64,000 nucleotides of DNA from Polytrichum commune (taxonomy: Eukaryota > Streptophyta > Polytrichopsida > Polytrichales > Polytrichaceae). The notes under the pieces are model-generated. The model searched no databases, had not been told where the DNA came from, and saw nothing but the letters and a program-made list of their open reading frames with translations. Both the position numbers and the translations under genes were made by a program. Each line of letters starts with the position of its first letter. Positions within the stretch are counted from its first letter, which is position 1. The DNA is taken from assembly GCA_950295325.1 (NCBI GenBank), contig OX485806.1, positions 8,372,001-8,436,000 on the forward strand. Direction: 5' to 3'. Positions 47,901 through 59,559 of the stretch are shown in pieces.

Positions 47901-48983
47901 TTAATGGTTTCTCCTGTAATTCTTGGACTTATGAAGTGAGGTTAGACTCTTTAGATTTCAATACTAAAAAAAAAAATCCTTTTATTCCTCATCCACAAGT
48001 AAAAATGAAAAGTGAGAACATTGTGAACGGTTAAGGATTGAAGAGTTATTTTGTTTAGAGAGCTTGCCACCACAAGCCACCACCTCCCCTTATGAATATC
48101 TTGCTAGATTTGAACCCTAGGATGTAAATAATGGACGTGGAATTGAACATGATAAGTAGGTACCATAAACAAGACTTGCCTTTGTGCGGAAAACCATATC
48201 CCAATGCCTCCATGGGGGGTGCGGCAAAAACTTGCCCCCTATAGATTTGTTGTTTACTTACCCTAATTAAATCGTACTAGATTAATTCAAGATCTTTGAC
48301 CTTCATTTTAAGTGTTAGTTTGGCTAAACTAAAAACCCTCACGTTTTTACATAGTGATCAAAAGTTTCACCCTCCCCTTGGTAGGTGCTACGAAACAACA
48401 CCCCTATGGGCCTGCAAAAAGATCATGTACCTTACATGCCTTGTTCAAGTACCAGGGCTTGGGATTTGTGGCGCATGTGTTAACACATGCATCGTGGATG
48501 TAGGGGCTGTAGGTGGAAAAAGTCCCGTGTAAGATTGAGAGCCAATTCATTCCAGTTCAACACCACTACACTAATTCGGGGTCTCTGACTCTATTTTTGT
48601 AGTCAAAGTGTCTTAAAATAATCATTTATAAGTTATACTATGATTCGATACATTTTCACTGTCACAACGGGTGAGTTTACATAGACACCACGAACCTCTA
48701 GCCCCCTATCGGAAGCTTCACATTGGCAAGGAGACTCATAGGCACCTTGTCAAGAATATATGTGGTCAAACTTAGCTAGTATGCAGTTTCCCACATGGTT
48801 GTATTGATATTACTCTTTAATAGTTTAATTATGAGCACATGTCAATGAACGACTTTGGCCGTACTTAGTGGCTCTATATAGTAGGTGTACGTGAGCTCAA
48901 GTGTTCATCGAATCATTAGATCTTGAATATCATCTAACAACCTAAACTTGTTTTGATCATTACAGTGAAATATGCTTAGGCTT
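44922..48983. other. 4-kb intergenic stretch, no gene recognised
   Basis: Contains a G-rich tract at 45752-45772. The segment at about 45880-47600 is purine-rich on the plus strand and long enough to be an internal part of a decayed retrotransposon, but no polymerase, integrase or capsid motif was found. GACTAATTC..TCTTTGGCTCTGA-type strings near 45592, 48275 and 48570 suggest another low-copy repeat. Confidence 0.3.
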
Positions 48984-48985
48984 TA

Positions 48986-49536
48986 GGGCCACTTCACACA
49001 CGAGACTGAGAGCCCGTGACCATTACACTTCAAGCCCTCTCATTGGTGGAAAAGGCGGAGCCGGTCCAAGTTCGCTTCACACTATGCTTGAGGGACCAAC
49101 GGAGTATGTGAATGCAAGATGGATGCAAAGTCCACATGGATCCTTACATGGCATCAAATGGATCATGTTTCATGGTCGCTTGGATTATTTTTCAAAACCA
49201 ACTCATGGAGGTAGGCCTAAAGGTCACTTCACACATGATAAAATAGAATAAATCAACAATTGTGAGTATTTGGAGTGCCTTGGTCTCCCGGTTTTGTGTT
49301 AGGCCTACCTTCATGAGGTGGTTTTTGAAAATAATCGAAGTGACCATGAAACATGATCCATTTGATGCAATGTAGGAATCCATGTAGACTTTACATCCAT
49401 CTTGCATTCACATACTCCGTTGGTCCCTCAAGCGTAGTGTGAAGCATCGAACTTGGACCGGCTCCGCCTTTTCCACCAATGAGAGTGCTTGAAGTGTAAT
49501 GGTCACGGGCTCTCAGTCTCGTGTGTGAAGTGGCCT
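48986..49536. mobile_element. PIF/Harbinger-like foldback element
   Basis: 551 bp flanked by TTA (48983-48985 and 49537-49539). The two arms of about 230 bp (48986-49217 and 49300-49536) are close inverted copies, starting GGGCCACTTCACACACGAG. The spacer of about 80 bp matches the central part of the 55.5- and 62.6-kb copies. The whole could fold into a long hairpin. Confidence 0.85.
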
Positions 49537-49539
49537 TTA

Positions 49540-51582
49540 GTATCCTCTAACCGAACTTCTTAAGATGCTTAGGTGAGGTTGGTTTTACATTCGGACTAAA
49601 TGGGTGTCACCAACAAGACCAAGATTAGTAAGCGAACATGGAGATGTTGCTAAAGCATGTTACCATTGTTGAGAGGATTAAAAAATGGACACAACTTGAA
49701 GAGTTGAAGATACAACAATATAATTGTTAAGTTATGAAAAGCTAGTATTTCATACTCTAGTACATGGATGTGTTGTCATAACATTAGTCAACTGCATGGT
49801 TGTGCTCCATCCTATGTTTAGCATGTGACATGTGCTTCCACTATTTTATTTTCATGTGAAGAAACTTAGAAAATAGGAAGAAACTAACGCCGGTATGAAT
49901 AATGAACAGTGCGAATATGAATAGTAAGAATGTTGTGAATAGTGTCAGTTTTTTCAATGAATACTACCAAGATGGATAGTGTTAATTATGAATATATAGT
50001 GCTAGGAGTAGACCTCCACCCAAATATTCAAGTGTTTGCCTAAACGTAGGAATAGTAAACAAATATTCTTACTTTGTCCGAGGCCCCACACAATATAATA
50101 GTCTAGGATCGTTGAACAAACCCACATGGCTAAATAATGTTATGCTTATTTCTTTTACTTCAAAACAAAATATTCTAAAGACATGTTTTTGTTTCAAAAA
50201 AAATAGTTTATTTCAACTGCACTAATGAACAAACAATGGAGTTGGTTTTATGCCAATGTTACTAGGTGGGTTGTATAAAACTAGTTGAGTCAAGGGGTGC
50301 TTGATCGAGGTAGATCAAGTCAAATTGTGTTGTTTATTTCTTTGACAATATATTGAAATGACATATTTTTATCTCTAGAACATTGATTTTTCAAATGTAC
50401 AAATAAGAAAACATTATAGCTAGTTTAATGCTTACATTCATGGATTTCAAATTGGCGTCCATTACATCACATCACAACCTATGACAACGACATGATGTTG
50501 GACTAAAAATTGTCATGTAGATGGGAAATAAGTCTAATAATCATCCAAGGGTAAATTGATGCAGTCAACAACCTAGTCAATGGTCTAATCGACTACTACT
50601 TTGCATTCAACATGGCAATCAACTACAAAACAATAATCGACATAGCAGTTTATTGCAAAGGAAAAAATGCCAAAAATGCCAAAAATCATTTTCGATTGTT
50701 AGATCTTGTTTGCTACAAGAATCAACAATCTGTTTTTTTGGATTTTTTGGTTTAAAAATCAATTAGTTGGTCAATTGTTGTAGGTCAACTACCCTAGATT
50801 AACTATCATAATTAGCCTAGAGTAGTTGACCTAGAGTAGTCAATTATTTGGTTGACCACTACTAACAATCGACTTCTAAAAGAAATTAATAAACTCTAGA
50901 CAGTTAGACCTTGCATCCAACAAAATTTAATGATCCAATATTATTTTTATTTTCTAACGTTTTTATTTTTTGAAAAGTGACTAGAGCAATCAACCTAAAA
51001 CAATCTACTAGAATCAATACCACAATAAAAGAAAATTATCACATTAGCGGGCATCACTTCCATTTGCAAATCCCTACCTACATTAATAGGTAGGCCATAC
51101 AAAAGTAGTTGGGAACTTGGGATAAGGGTGGTGGATCATGAAGAGTAAAGTCACGTTGCATCGTTTATTTCTCTTGTTTCCAAATTGAAGAGCTTCCATA
51201 ATTCACAATAGCAATTTTGCTTTGTGACAAATTTGATGATTTTTTGACTTCTTTATTGTATTTTTTCATTATCTTATGAATCCTTGATGTCAAATTTGTT
51301 TACATTAAAATTCTACAACTCATCAAGAATTTGAGCATTATAAATATGGATGCAGTCTAACAACAACCATCCACAACTTTGTAGAATGTAAAAAGTCAAA
51401 GTCGTTATTCACAAGCTATGAATTGGAAAAATTGCTTCCTCATTTAGGGGTTAAGGTGACTTCATTGTAGGGCGAGGACTAATTGGAACACCCTGGGCTA
51501 GATCACATCTTCATTTAGTTGGGCCCCGCCCCTCCCACGTCTCCTTCATTGCCTGGTCTTCCCCATGCTCTCTGCCCGCACT
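49540..51582. other. intergenic; short LINE fragment and a partial repeat
   Basis: At 49795-49870, minus strand, a match to 10537-10615 of the LINE (CATGGTTGTGCTCCATCCTA). At 51488-51582 a partial duplicate of the neighbouring inverted-repeat arm (TAGATCACATCTTC, CTCCCACGTCTCC, CTTCCCCATGCTC). The rest is unrecognised. Confidence 0.45.
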
Positions 51583-52325
51583 CTTAATTAAAACAAGTCA
51601 ACATGTGCCAAAAAAAGAAATAAAATTTGGAGACAAGAAAGATGAGGTGTGAAAGTCAAGGAAAGTCCATGCTTCACCCTTATTAGGGCTCCTTGATCAG
51701 CCAATCAAATTAAATGTCATAGCCCAAGTAATATGAAAGGTTCCAATTGCCCCAAGCTAGGTCACATCTTCGTTCAGCTAGGCCCCACCCCTCCCATGCC
51801 TCCTCACTGCCCAGTCTTCCCCATGCTCCCTGCCATGCACTTGCATGGGAACTCCTCGTCATTGGGAACCAATGTGACAATAAAATTATATCAAATTACA
51901 TATTTTCAAGTTGACATCACTTTCATTATTCCCAAGTTAATTAATGGAGTTCCTTCACATGCCAAAGGAGCTTAATGGCTTAAGTGACCATGTATTTTGA
52001 ATATTTGTAATTTTGATATAATTTTAGTGTCACATTGGTTCCCAACGAGGAAGAGTTCCCACACAAGTGCGGGCAGGGAACATGGGGAAGACTGGGCAGT
52101 GAAGGAGACGTGGGAGGGGTGGGGCCCAACTGAATGAAGATGTGATCTAGCTTGGGGCAATTGGGAACCTCTCATAATACTTGGGCTATGACGTTTAATT
52201 TGATTGGCTAATCAAGGAGCCCTAATAAGGGTGAAGCATGGACTTCACTTGACTTTCGTGCTTCATCTTTCTTGTCTCCAAAGTTTATTTCCTTTTTTGG
52301 GAGAGGTTGGCTTATTTTAATTAAG
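51583..52325. repeat. 743-bp inverted repeat (foldback)
   Basis: Left arm at about 51583-51913 and right arm at about 51995-52325. The ends CTTAATTAAAACAAGTCAAC and the complement of CTTAATTAAAATAAGCCAAC pair, and the pairing runs through TTTGGAGACAAGAAAGATGA, CCCTTATTAGGGCTCCTTGA and TTGGGAACCAATGTGACA. Spacer of about 80 bp. No coding sequence. Confidence 0.85.
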
Positions 52326-53169
52326 ATTTTCGTAAGAGTGAGATTTTCTTTTAAATTCTTACCAATATAGGAACCAACTTATAGAGAGGTCAGTCAATGT
52401 ATCAAGGAGGGTTTTTAGAATCATGAGGTCTTGAGATCCAAAGCCCACAGGTCAAATTTTTGGTTCAGTTATGAGAGATTTGTAACCGGCTTGATTTGGC
52501 TATCACAAAAAAACTTATTACGAAAGGGTTATAGCAAGATTTTGTAACTTGTAACAAGAGGGTTGTGGTTTCTTAACCATGATTAATGAAAATGTCACTA
52601 ATCTCTTTCAACTTAAGGTATGTGAATGTAAAATGAACATTATTCTAAAGTGTTTATATTCTATAACCCTCCTAGATTTGTATCCTATAAATGAAGAGAC
52701 ATGCTACGTTTTAGAAACTTACAACCACTTTATAATTGGTGTCCACTTTAGGCTCACATTCCTTATCAAACACACTGCCACTTTCGTGTGTTTTGGTTGG
52801 ACCTCCATGTCAAGGATTGGAAGAATTTCACTCAGTCCATTGGACTACGGTGAAGAAGTGTACCAGTCAATCAACAATTTCAGTCCAACACAAGGTTATG
52901 TGAGGTAACGGTTGGCATGGAGAATAAGATGGATTTTTTTAATATTAATAAACTAAAAAAAACCTCAAGTTGGAGTTCTCTGGAGGTCAAGTTTCTTGTC
53001 CGAGAGTTTGAGGTTGCTCAAGAAACTCAACCTCTGGAGAACTCCCCTGGCAAAAAATGTTGCCATATTTATAGCCATGCCATTTATTCATCCACCATAG
53101 AAGTCTTGGCCACGGTGTAAACCCCGGCTGGTGAAGAACCCATTTTGTAGCCAATCATATTGCTCCATT
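52326..53169. other. intergenic; small hairpin
   Basis: GGAGTTCTCTGGAGGTCAAG (near 52974) and its inverted relative (ending near 53045) form a roughly 75-bp hairpin. No gene recognised. Confidence 0.4.
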
Positions 53170-53400
53170 AAAGATAAGCTTTCACCACTATTTGAGAATG
53201 TAGTTTTACGGCACTTGAAGTCTTTCTTTCATCTGGACCATCAAGTTAACATCAACCTCAATCTCACAGAGGCTACCACACTCGGCCACTGTAGAGAATT
53301 AGTTGGTTTGAAATGATCCAGACGTACTTTCAGTCCCATTAGCCTTTTTGGCTTCCCATACTTTGAAATTTATTTCATTTCATTCCTCTACAATTCTTGA
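53170..53400 (+). mobile_element. LINE 3' end, second copy (unoccupied hAT site)
   Basis: Translates as PLFENVVLRHLKSFFHLDHQ then LTEATTLGHCRELV, matching SLFERVVLGSLxSFFELNIK and the following frame of the LINE at 11420-11530. The DNA then runs GTACTTTCAGTCCCATTAGC without the element that interrupts the 11.6-kb copy. Confidence 0.8.
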
Positions 53401-53441
53401 CCAATGCACTTCTTCATCATAGTCTAAATCATCACTTAGTA

Positions 53442-53642
53442 CACTAAAATATCACTTAATCACTTACACAATACTATATACTTATACTATTAATGTTCTA
53501 TACACAAACATAGATGTTAATGGCCTATAATGTCCAAGAAACCAATTTGACCTTGGCTAGCAAAAAAAATGAGGTATACACTAAATAGTTGTAGCATTGC
53601 GCAATTCCAAGAAGTAAGTGACACTCAAAACAATGTTTAGTG
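53442..53642 (+). mobile_element. MITE family D, copy 4
   Basis: 201 bp from CACTAAAATATCAC to CAATGTTTAGTG, flanked by TA on both sides. Interior CCTATAATGTCCAAGAAACC and GCGCAATTCCAAGAAGTAAG. Confidence 0.7.
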
Positions 53643-53868
53643 TAGTTTGTCACAAGGCGAAGCTTGACCCTTGTACTAATCTCCTTTGGATTAAGATATA
53701 CAAACCTAAAACGAGCATGTGTTTTAAAGTGGTCACTACTATAGTTATCAATGGATGAGGCTCCTAGATTTTGCATCCCATAATGGAAGAGGCATGCTAG
53801 ACCTTTACAAGATTCTAACTACTTTTCAACCAACGTGAATTTGAGGCTCACATATGTACCTTGCATAC

Positions 53869-54514
53869 GTGTGAATGTTTGACAAATTTCATTTGACGTT
53901 CAACTTCAAATCCAAAGTGTCACATGACGTTTCCATAAACAAAAATGAATGTCAATTGACATCTACATTTTCTTCTAAAAGGTCACCTCAATGTCACATG
54001 CCTAGTAGTACGTGTCATTTCAATTTCTAAAGTGCCAATTGACGTGTTGTTTTTTCTTTACAAGTCACACCACATGTCAAAATCTAAATTGTGCGTGTCA
54101 ATTGACGTGCAGTTTATTTTTATGCAAGTTTTTGCGTGTCAAATGTCAAAAACTTTGTCAGAAATACACGTTGCTTGTATACATTCCTAACACTAGTGTG
54201 TATTTTTGACAAAGAATTTGCAAGTTTTGACATTTGACATGCTAAAACTTGCACACACAGAAAAAAAAAATGCACATCAACCGACACGCATAATTTAAAA
54301 TATGACATTTAGTGTGACTTGTGAAGGGTATAACCACATGTGAATTGACACGCTAGAAATTGAAATAACATGCACAACTAGGTATGTGACATTGAGGTGA
54401 CATTTTACAAGTAGATGTCGATATCAATGGACATTCATTTTTGTTTATGAAAACGTCACGTGACACTTTGGATTTGAAGTAGAACTTCCAATGAGATTTG
54501 TCAAACATACACAC
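53869..54514. repeat. 646-bp foldback (hairpin) element
   Basis: Two arms of about 310 bp in inverted orientation, left beginning GTGTGAATGTTTGACAAATT and right ending ATTTGTCAAACATACACAC, with a loop of only about 20 bp around 54175-54193. The family includes a single arm at 42001-42313. Long inverted arms would suit a Mutator-like foldback, but no 9-bp duplication was found. Confidence 0.85.
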
Positions 54515-54659
54515 TGCCTAACATGTTACTGCAACTTTAATGTATTTTGGTTGCATTCCAAGTCAAGGATTAGCAAACTTGCACTTAGTCTAAGTTATAG
54601 TCTAGGTAGGTAGATAATCGTCATTCACTAATTTTTCTTATTGGGACACCTATATATTT

Positions 54660-55090
54660 GAGTGGTAGAGAGGACAAACCCATTCCCAATACCCCCCCCC
54701 CTAATCTTAATACAAAGAGTCCCCTAAAGCCGTGAAGTTCCACACATGTAGCTACCATTTTCTAACAAGATGGAAAAAGCTGTGAAGTTTCACACTTGTT
54801 GCTGTCACATTCGGTGTGATGGAAAAAATAACTTAATAGGGCACGGATTTGGGTTCCTTGAAAAAAACACCAATTATATTGAAGTTTTCATCTCCCAAAT
54901 ATTGGAAACATGTCGACTTATGTTGTGGATATGGGTCAGGAGAGAATCCTGCCTTTGAAATTGTACAGTAATTTCAAAACTTGGAAAAAAAACTGTGATG
55001 TTTTTTGGGGTTAAACGTTGTGATATCAATTTCTGGACTTGTGAGAAATCACTTAAGTATCACATTTGTACTACAGTTATTATTGGAATT
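54660..55090 (+). repeat. dispersed repeat family J, unoccupied copy
   Basis: Colinear with 59560-60140: GACAAACCC, GCCGTGAAGTTCCACACATG, TTTGGGTTCCTTGAAAA, AGAGAATCYTGCCTTTGAA, TAGTAATTTCAAAACTYGG. Reads GTTAAACGTTGTGATATCAA, the empty site for the MITE inserted in the other copy. Confidence 0.8.
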
Positions 55091-55119
55091 GGATTTGTCT
55101 AGTCTATGTGGTTTTGTGT

Positions 55120-55290
55120 GGCTCCAAGAACGGATACCAAAAAGACATCTGTTGAAAAGAATTTGGATTTTGTGCTCAAAACACAACAACCATGCTAGAC
55201 TCAATATTCAAAACATAATAGGAGGGGACGTATATGACTATTAAATAAGCATAAGAATCTTCACTTTGATAATGAATAAAATATTCATAT
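55120..55290 (+). repeat. dispersed repeat family I, fragment
   Basis: GGATACCAAAAAGACATCTG, TTTTGTGCTCAAAACACAAC and GATAATGAATAAAATATTCA match the copies near 4.7 and 61.7 kb. The 55.3-kb Harbinger-like element begins within it. Confidence 0.55.
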
Positions 55291-55298
55291 GAGATCCA

Positions 55299-55715
55299 AA
55301 GCCACTTCACACACGAGTGTGGTCATGGACCCTCAAATGTAGTGGGAAGTCATATGAAGACTAGGTCCTCAACCAAATGCCATTTTAATGAATTTCTATT
55401 CATGCGGGTCCTCACCCATGATGAAATAGAATAAATCAACGGTTGTGAGCGTTTGGAGTGCCATGGTCTCCTGGTTTTGTGTTAGGCCTACCTCCAAGAG
55501 GCGATTTTGAAAATAGTCCAAGTGACCATGAAACATTATCCATTCGATGCCATGTAGGAATCCATGGAGACTTTACATCCATCTTGCATTCATATACTCC
55601 GTTGGTCCCTCAAGCATAGTGTGAAGCGAACTTGGACGGGCTCCGCCTTTTTCACCAATGAGAGTGCTTCAATTGTAATGGTCACGGGCTCTCAGTCTTG
55701 TGTGAGAAGTGACCC
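55299..55715. mobile_element. PIF/Harbinger-like element, copy 2
   Basis: 417 bp; ends (G)CCACTTCACACACGAG and CTTGTGTGAGAAGTGACCC. TAA follows and AAA precedes it, so the duplication is imperfect. The central and right parts match 62369-62871 closely. Confidence 0.75.
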
Positions 55716-56050
55716 TAAGACACCTTTACCTTAGAGGTCGGTCACGTGATGACCATTTCTCTAGCCCAACACTTTTAGAGATACTTTTAGAATAATAATA
55801 AGCATTTGCTCTTAGTCGGGGCCACTCAGTCGGAGCTCCTCTTTTCGGAGTTACTCACGTTCACTTATTTCGAACAACGTGGGAGTTGAAAATTCAAGAG
55901 TCAAGAAAAGCGAGAGTTCAAAGGATGGCAATAGTCTGGGTGCTGTAAGTGGAATGTTGGATATGCTTGGGAATATCCTCCGAGCAAAAAGCTTTGGTTA
56001 CGTCCCGACCAAGGAGGCTTCCGAAGATCCCTTTCCACTACTCGGATTGT
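55716..56050. other. intergenic, short unassigned frame
   Basis: A frame in 55879-56050 (SRVKKSESSKDGNSLGAVSG) is open but matches no family known to me; it ends in the next repeat and is not called. Confidence 0.3.
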
Positions 56051-56487
56051 GGGGTCTAGAACACACTTCCTATTTAATTTGCACTACGTTGTTTATGATA
56101 TACTCTGTGACTTATTATTTGGAGTTACGCACTGTTGTAACAATTGATTGATAATGCAGTTTTTTTTTATCAAGTATAGATGTGAATGTTTCGTAGTGTC
56201 GGAACAACCAATTTGACCTGTGTTGGTAAAAAAGAATGAGATATATAGTAGAAATTTATAACAAAATGGAACTCCAAATAGCAAGTGACATTAGATACCA
56301 CAAAACATGTAGTAGAAAACGTGGTGTTAGAACACACTTGCCATTTGACAAGGATGGTCATTGTGACATGACCCATTTACATGTGTTGAGTCCGATCTTC
56401 AATTGTCATAGATTCGACTCAACACATGTAAATGGGGTCATGTCGCAATGACCACCCGTGTCAAATGGCAAGTGTGTTCTAGGCCCC
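56051..56487. mobile_element. TIR element with nested MITE and internal hairpin
   Basis: Ends GGGGTCTAGAACACACTT (56051) and AAGTGTGTTCTAGGCCCC (ending 56487) are inverted. A family D MITE lies inside at about 56100-56300. The terminal sequence recurs at 56328, so 56328-56481 is itself a 154-bp hairpin with arms of about 65-70 bp. Confidence 0.7.
56100..56300 (-). mobile_element. MITE family D, copy 5
   Basis: GTGACTTATTATTTGGAGTTAC and, toward the right, GGAACTCCAAATAGCAAGTGAC are its inverted ends; interior GTGTCGGAACAACCAATTTG. Orientation is arbitrary because the ends are symmetric. Confidence 0.65.
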
Positions 56488-58448
56488 ATAATCCTACTGC
56501 ACTAATTTCCTCAATTAGTTAATGGTCAGAAAAAAAATTTAGGGTGTTTGCATCATTTTTGGCACTTTTGACATTATCATATCTTGGGATATATCCTCTA
56601 GCAACTTCATGAATCTGTCAAACCAATTTCATAAATCTTTTGCACTTTATGGTTGTGTTGTAGTTCTCGTATTCTCAACTTCTAAGTTTCGCATTCTTTA
56701 CCTTCTCATGTTCATTGGTTCCCTTTTGATTTGTGTTTGCCTATAAGCCTCTAGCCTTGACGTCGACTTTTCTTTGGTCTTCATTATAGTACCTCAAAGC
56801 TGGAAGCAAGAAGTGCCGGTTCTTCTTTGGTCTTTGATTATTGTACATCGTAGCAAGCAACACAAACATTAATGTTGATGTACAAGCAATCACTGCAAAC
56901 ATGGTCCAAGGTTGGGTAAGAGAGGTCAATCTAATTTTGGTAGAGCTAGTGGTGGGGAGAGATTAGGAGAATCTTATACCAGACGTACCACCCTTTGTGA
57001 ACTAAAGTTATATAGTACATGAAATTGATTTTGTGAAGATGTGAGTATGGGTACCAAATCATGAAAATTTTCACAACATGTAGTGAAATTGGTTGAAAGT
57101 TCAAGCTAATGTGGTTGTCTACATAGTGCACTTGGTTCATGATTCCAATGGAATTGATAGAACCCATTGCTAGATTAATTTGTAAGATCATAAAATTGAG
57201 TTTGCACTTATGTGAATTCATCTTACCAAAGGAGCATTTGGATCTTCTATGCAAAAGTCAGGAGTGTTCAAAGTTTTTATTAGTGGATGACCCAAAACCA
57301 ACATGGGAACCTCACGGTGAAGGTGGTGGACATTCTCAAAATCAAAATTTTCTATTTTCTGCAAGGTTTTAAGATGTTAATACTTGATGAGGTGTTAGTT
57401 TTACCGCCATCTCCTTTATATATGTGGTTGACTTTGAAGTCATGTTTGTATTTGGGTTGGACTAACCTTAGGGACCAAGACCAAAGAGACTTGGAAAGTG
57501 AGCAATCCTATCAATCTAGAGTTGAATGAGTGGTAACTAGGGTGAGTACAAAGTATGGGCAAAAAAATAGATTGAATTGGTGCTCATTGGGGCACTACTT
57601 TCTTGCCAAGTCTTGGTAGTTTCGATTCAAGTAAAAATTCCACCCAATTCGAATAAGCAAACTTCAATCTTGAGTCCAAAAATAAGGTGAATGTAGGGTT
57701 ATTTTAGACCCCAAGTTTCTTGTATTTGGATCTTAATGTAAACTCCCATTAGTACATGTGACGAAGTTGAAGCAATCTATCGTGGATAAATGTACTCTAA
57801 AGACCTACATTACCACGTTCTAAAGACCTAAGGTATGTGGCCCAATCCTGGGCACATTTTTAAATCCGCATACATGTTTGGATGTTGGATTATATAATAA
57901 ATTTCTCATCCAGTTGACAATTGCATATTACAAAGATTTTCATTTCACATTTCAAAAGTGGAGTTGAGGTGCCAAGGTTCTAACAAGTTAGCTTGAAATT
58001 TTTATTTCCAATTAATTCATCATATAGACCCTCCAAATTGTGTTTACAATTGAATGCATAATGGGACTACATTTGAGCACATAGGCCAACCCCATCATAA
58101 CACATGCCTTTTTTTTTTTCTATTGTCCATTGTTAGCTTAGAACATTGCCATATACCACTCAAATATAGGTGTCAAGGTATAAAACATTAGTGATGCAAC
58201 AACACCTATACATAGTTGTGATTTAGTTCGACATGAAAAAATTATGTATGGAAGAAATTCTATTCGTGCTATTCTCACATTAGGTGGTGGGCTCCATGCA
58301 TTCCGAAGTGGAAAATTACATTTTGGACACTCAAAGCAAGACCTCTATGATGATAACTACGCCTACTTAGAACCCTTACCCAAACATGGCTCATCAACAC
58401 GAAAACCTAATGTTATTTTTGGACACCCTCCAACTACTAGATGCTAAC
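56488..58448. other. intergenic, about 2 kb, no feature recognised
   Basis: No coding signal or repeat termini recognised. Short frames here have no protein-like character. Confidence 0.35.
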
Positions 58449-58677
58449 CAATGATTGGGGAGAACTGGCAGTTAGTTACAGATGAACCAGTTGAGTTTGG
58501 GAAATAATAGGTTGAAGTTCAAGACTTCAGGAAAATTACCGATCATTTTAGAGGGATTTATTTAATATACCCCAATTTAATAAAGGAAAACCAAATGATG
58601 TCAACATGTAACCGGTTGGACTTGCAAACACTAGGATCTCCACCGATTAGTATGCCCAAAAACCTCCCCGATTACCG
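58449..58677 (-). mobile_element. hAT-type MITE, 'ACCGGTT' family
   Basis: 229 bp from CAATGATTGGGGAG to CTCCCCGATTACCG with a perfect 8-bp duplication ATGCTAAC (58441-58448 and 58678-58685). A young-looking copy. Confidence 0.88.
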
Positions 58678-59559
58678 ATGCTAACATGTGATTAAACCCT
58701 CTTTCGAGTGTCAACAAAACCCAACACAAAGCGGTTGTTTTTAACAAATGATCACTGTGTTCATAAGCTTAAAAAGGCAATTAAAGGTGCAGTACCCATA
58801 CGGTATTGTACTCTTCAATGATTTCGAAGACCCAAAGGAACACATTCCAAAGACCTAAACCCCTCAATAGGAACCTCTACAACACGTGCTCCAAAGGACC
58901 CAAAAAAATCACTCAATGAATCACTCCAAGTGCCAAGCTTGTTGTCCTTGCTCAAGGATAGGTAGCATCTAGGTGGAGGTAAGATAAAGAAGGATAGAAG
59001 GATGAATCATGACGTTTGTCATTAGGTACTTGTATCCGTTTGCCATACAAACAAGCAACTAATTTTTATTTTGTTTTTTGGATTGGTACAAATTGATTGA
59101 ATCAAGTGCATGGAAAAGGAAGTACGACCGCCGCCCTTGGAGAAGCCCTAATTGGGCTTTCAATGAGAATCAAGATACAATGTGCATTGTTAACCGAGTA
59201 GAGTTCCAAGTCACCATCAATTTGCTCAAAGTTTGAGCGATCAACATCATTCAATTGTTATCAACCATTCCATTCTAATAATATTCAGTGACAATGCTTC
59301 ACCCAAATCTCATTCATTTTTCAGATTAAATTTATTTACCGACAAACATTTATAAAGTGTAATTCTAGTACCTTACATGACATATTTCCGGCCCCACCCA
59401 ACCGGATCACTTAGTTGTATTATGTCAAGAGTACACTTAGTTAGTGTCCAAGGATATCACGGTAAGTTGTAGGCGGAGACCTCTCTCAATTATTGAAAAT
59501 GGGTTTGTCTACCTTAGTGCAAAAGAAGTATTGCTAACCATGTGATCCTCCACATTCAG
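58678..59559. other. intergenic, no gene
   Basis: Only a short inverted pair around GGGTTTGTCTACCT (near 59501) and AGGTAGACAAACCC (near 59560), which may mark one end of repeat family J. Confidence 0.4.

Noticed and set aside
55879-56151. 90-codon plus-strand frame
   Set aside because: It runs into the TIR element and nested MITE at 56051 and matches no known family.
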